From Acidiferrobacterales bacterium (lineage in GTDB: Bacteria; Pseudomonadota; Gammaproteobacteria; Arenicellales; JAJDZL01), in the NCBI GenBank assembly GCA_028820695.1, contig JAPPIB010000004.1, positions 22,376 to 86,375 of the forward strand: a stretch of 64,000 bases of DNA, given 5' to 3'. The position numbers and the translations under genes were made by a program. Below are positions 63,208 through 64,000 of the stretch, one piece after another. Positions within the stretch are counted from its first letter, which is position 1; every line of letters begins with the position of its first letter. A model generated the notes under the pieces. The model ran no database searches. It had not been told where the DNA came from and was given only the letters and a program-made list of their open reading frames with translations.

Positions 63208-63696
63208 TCAGAACATCCCGAAATGCGCTACAGAACCGGTTACCATGAAGAATAACATCGGAATGGACAGCATCGTGTTTGTTCGCGAAGCCAGCAATGC
63301 AACGCGGGCGGATTTGGCTTTCTCCTCATCAGAGGCCTGAACCATGCCGAGTACTTTTTTCTGATTCGGCCAGATCAGTACCCAGACGTTGAACAGCATG
63401 ATGGTTCCAAGCCAGGCGCCGATCCCGAGATATGCATGCGGTCCCTGAAGGATAAACGCGTCCATAAAAGTGCCTGATCGCAGCAGATAGTAGGCTCCGG
63501 TCAACCAAGTCGCGACCGCGGCCCAGCGAAACCACAGCAATGCCCTGGGCGCGATGTGCTTCGTGATTCCTGGTGCGGTACCGTCCGCCTTGGCAGCCGC
63601 CAGCCCGGGCACCTGCACAAAATTAAAATAATAAAGCAATCCCACCCAAGTCACACCAGCGAGAATGTGCAACCATCGGTCAATCAATAAATCCAT
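63208..63696 (-). CDS. PuuD-type (urate hydroxylase membrane domain) protein
   Basis: Inner-membrane protein of 162 residues with four predicted helices. It resembles the membrane domain of urate hydroxylase PuuD (Urate_ox_N family), with conserved His in WLHILAGVTWVGLLYYFNFV and in the C-terminal GSVAHFGMF. Full PuuD proteins (about 400 residues) have a C-terminal cytochrome c domain, which is missing here. Such stand-alone domains are common in marine bacteria; whether they act on urate is unknown. It has no purine-catabolism neighbours in the window. Confidence 0.8.
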   Translation of the reverse strand: MDLLIDRWLHILAGVTWVGLLYYFNFVQVPGLAAAKADGTAPGITKHIAPRALLWFRWAAVATWLTGAYYLLRSGTFMDAFILQGPHAYLGIGAWLGTIMLFNVWVLIWPNQKKVLGMVQASDEEKAKSARVALLASRTNTMLSIPMLFFMVTGSVAHFGMF

Positions 63697-63741
63697 TTTT
63701 TCACCTCAATTTAGATCATGCAGATTCAAGACTTGAACCAA

Positions 63742-63849
63742 TTAAGTCGCACCGGCGGAAAGGAATCCGCTGGCGAACAGATAAAGAATGACAGTCAGCA
63801 CCAATCCTGAGATGATCGTGCCGGCTATGGAGTCAAGTGGGTTTTTCAT
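63742..63849 (-). CDS. Small single-helix membrane protein (35 aa)
   Basis: A 35-residue frame from ATG 63849 to TAA 63742, with GGAGAG 7 bases upstream of the start. The peptide begins MKNPLDSIAGTIISGLVLTV and continues ILYLFASGFLSAGAT, one hydrophobic helix with short tails. It lies 46 bases upstream of the PuuD-type gene on the same strand, so they may be co-transcribed. The family is not recognised. The rest of the window to 64000 is the upstream region, without a further gene. Confidence 0.6.
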   Translation of the reverse strand: MKNPLDSIAGTIISGLVLTVILYLFASGFLSAGAT

Positions 63850-64000
63850 TACGTTCTCTCCGAAAGTAAAATCAAGACCGTCTCAGGCCTTCAATTCAAT
63901 CATACTATGATAATTCACAGCGTCGGACAATTTCAAATTTGGACGATGCCCTGAAATCGCGTTAGAGCATTATTTTCGCATCAACAGCCCGATTCTGGCG

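Noticed and set aside
1..64000. CRISPR arrays, tRNA or rRNA genes, intact insertion sequences
   Set aside because: I looked through the gene-free stretches and saw no regularly spaced repeats, cloverleaf-like sequence or transposase frame. Low-copy or divergent examples could be missed by eye.

Overview
The window looks like a chromosome segment of an uncultivated, aerobic, B12-dependent gammaproteobacterium. This placement is inferred from gene content and order, not from a marker phylogeny: a coxB-coxA-ctaG-coxC locus with a convergent DUF2909 gene, SURF1 and ctaB; rsmD divergent from the ftsY-rpoH pair; a split class II ribonucleotide reductase (nrdJa/nrdJb); and a linear-type acetylornithine deacetylase. 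About half the coding capacity is transport and catabolism of small organic nitrogen and sulfur compounds, which suggests a marine or host-associated heterotroph living on osmolytes, amino acids, polyamines, peptides and formate. GTG and TTG starts are common. I saw no tRNA, rRNA, CRISPR array or intact transposase.

Layout. 1-7.3 kb: end of a YfcE-type phosphoesterase, a branched-chain-amino-acid-type ABC importer (livGFHM, with convergent livK) and argE. 7.8-10.9 kb: an AI-2E family membrane protein overlapping an oligopeptidase B. 10.9-14.6 kb: a glycine betaine importer (proX-proV-proW) whose permease has a long N-terminal extension. 14.9-20.3 kb: a coiled-coil PD-(D/E)XK protein, a GMC choline-dehydrogenase-like enzyme, a glutathione S-transferase, a decayed CitE-type lyase and a malate/lactate dehydrogenase. 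20.6-27.1 kb: a caa3-type cytochrome oxidase locus that includes a 38-residue assembly protein but no ctaA. 27.1-31.7 kb: purB, two secreted paralogues, an RluE/F-type pseudouridine synthase and pyrD. 31.8-36.9 kb: a polyamine-type importer (potD-potB-potC-potA) with argC translationally coupled at its end. 37.1-48.5 kb: an orphan small protein, then a minus-strand block of cbbQ/norQ, cbbO/norD, nrdJa, nrdJb, a fused formate dehydrogenase beta/gamma subunit and its alpha subunit. 49-51.7 kb: a NudL-type Nudix hydrolase, coaD, an AT-rich broken gene and rsmD. 51.9-59.4 kb: a dipeptide/oligopeptide importer with a fused double ATPase, plus a sulfatase. 59.9-62 kb: ftsY and rpoH. 62.2-64 kb: argF, a PuuD-type membrane protein and a 35-residue membrane peptide.

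The most notable signal is a near-perfect CIRCE operator (TTAGCACTC-N9-GAGTGCCAA, 17 of 18 conserved positions) at 60996-61022. It lies over the -35 box and spacer of the only good promoter in front of rpoH. This implies that the repressor HrcA controls the heat-shock sigma factor gene itself. A recurring theme is that all three complete binding-protein-first importers (pro, pot, dpp) carry a strong stem-loop just after the binding-protein gene, which fits high expression of the binding protein relative to the membrane parts. The dpp-sulfatase block sits inside the usually adjacent rsmD/ftsY pair and looks like an insertion.
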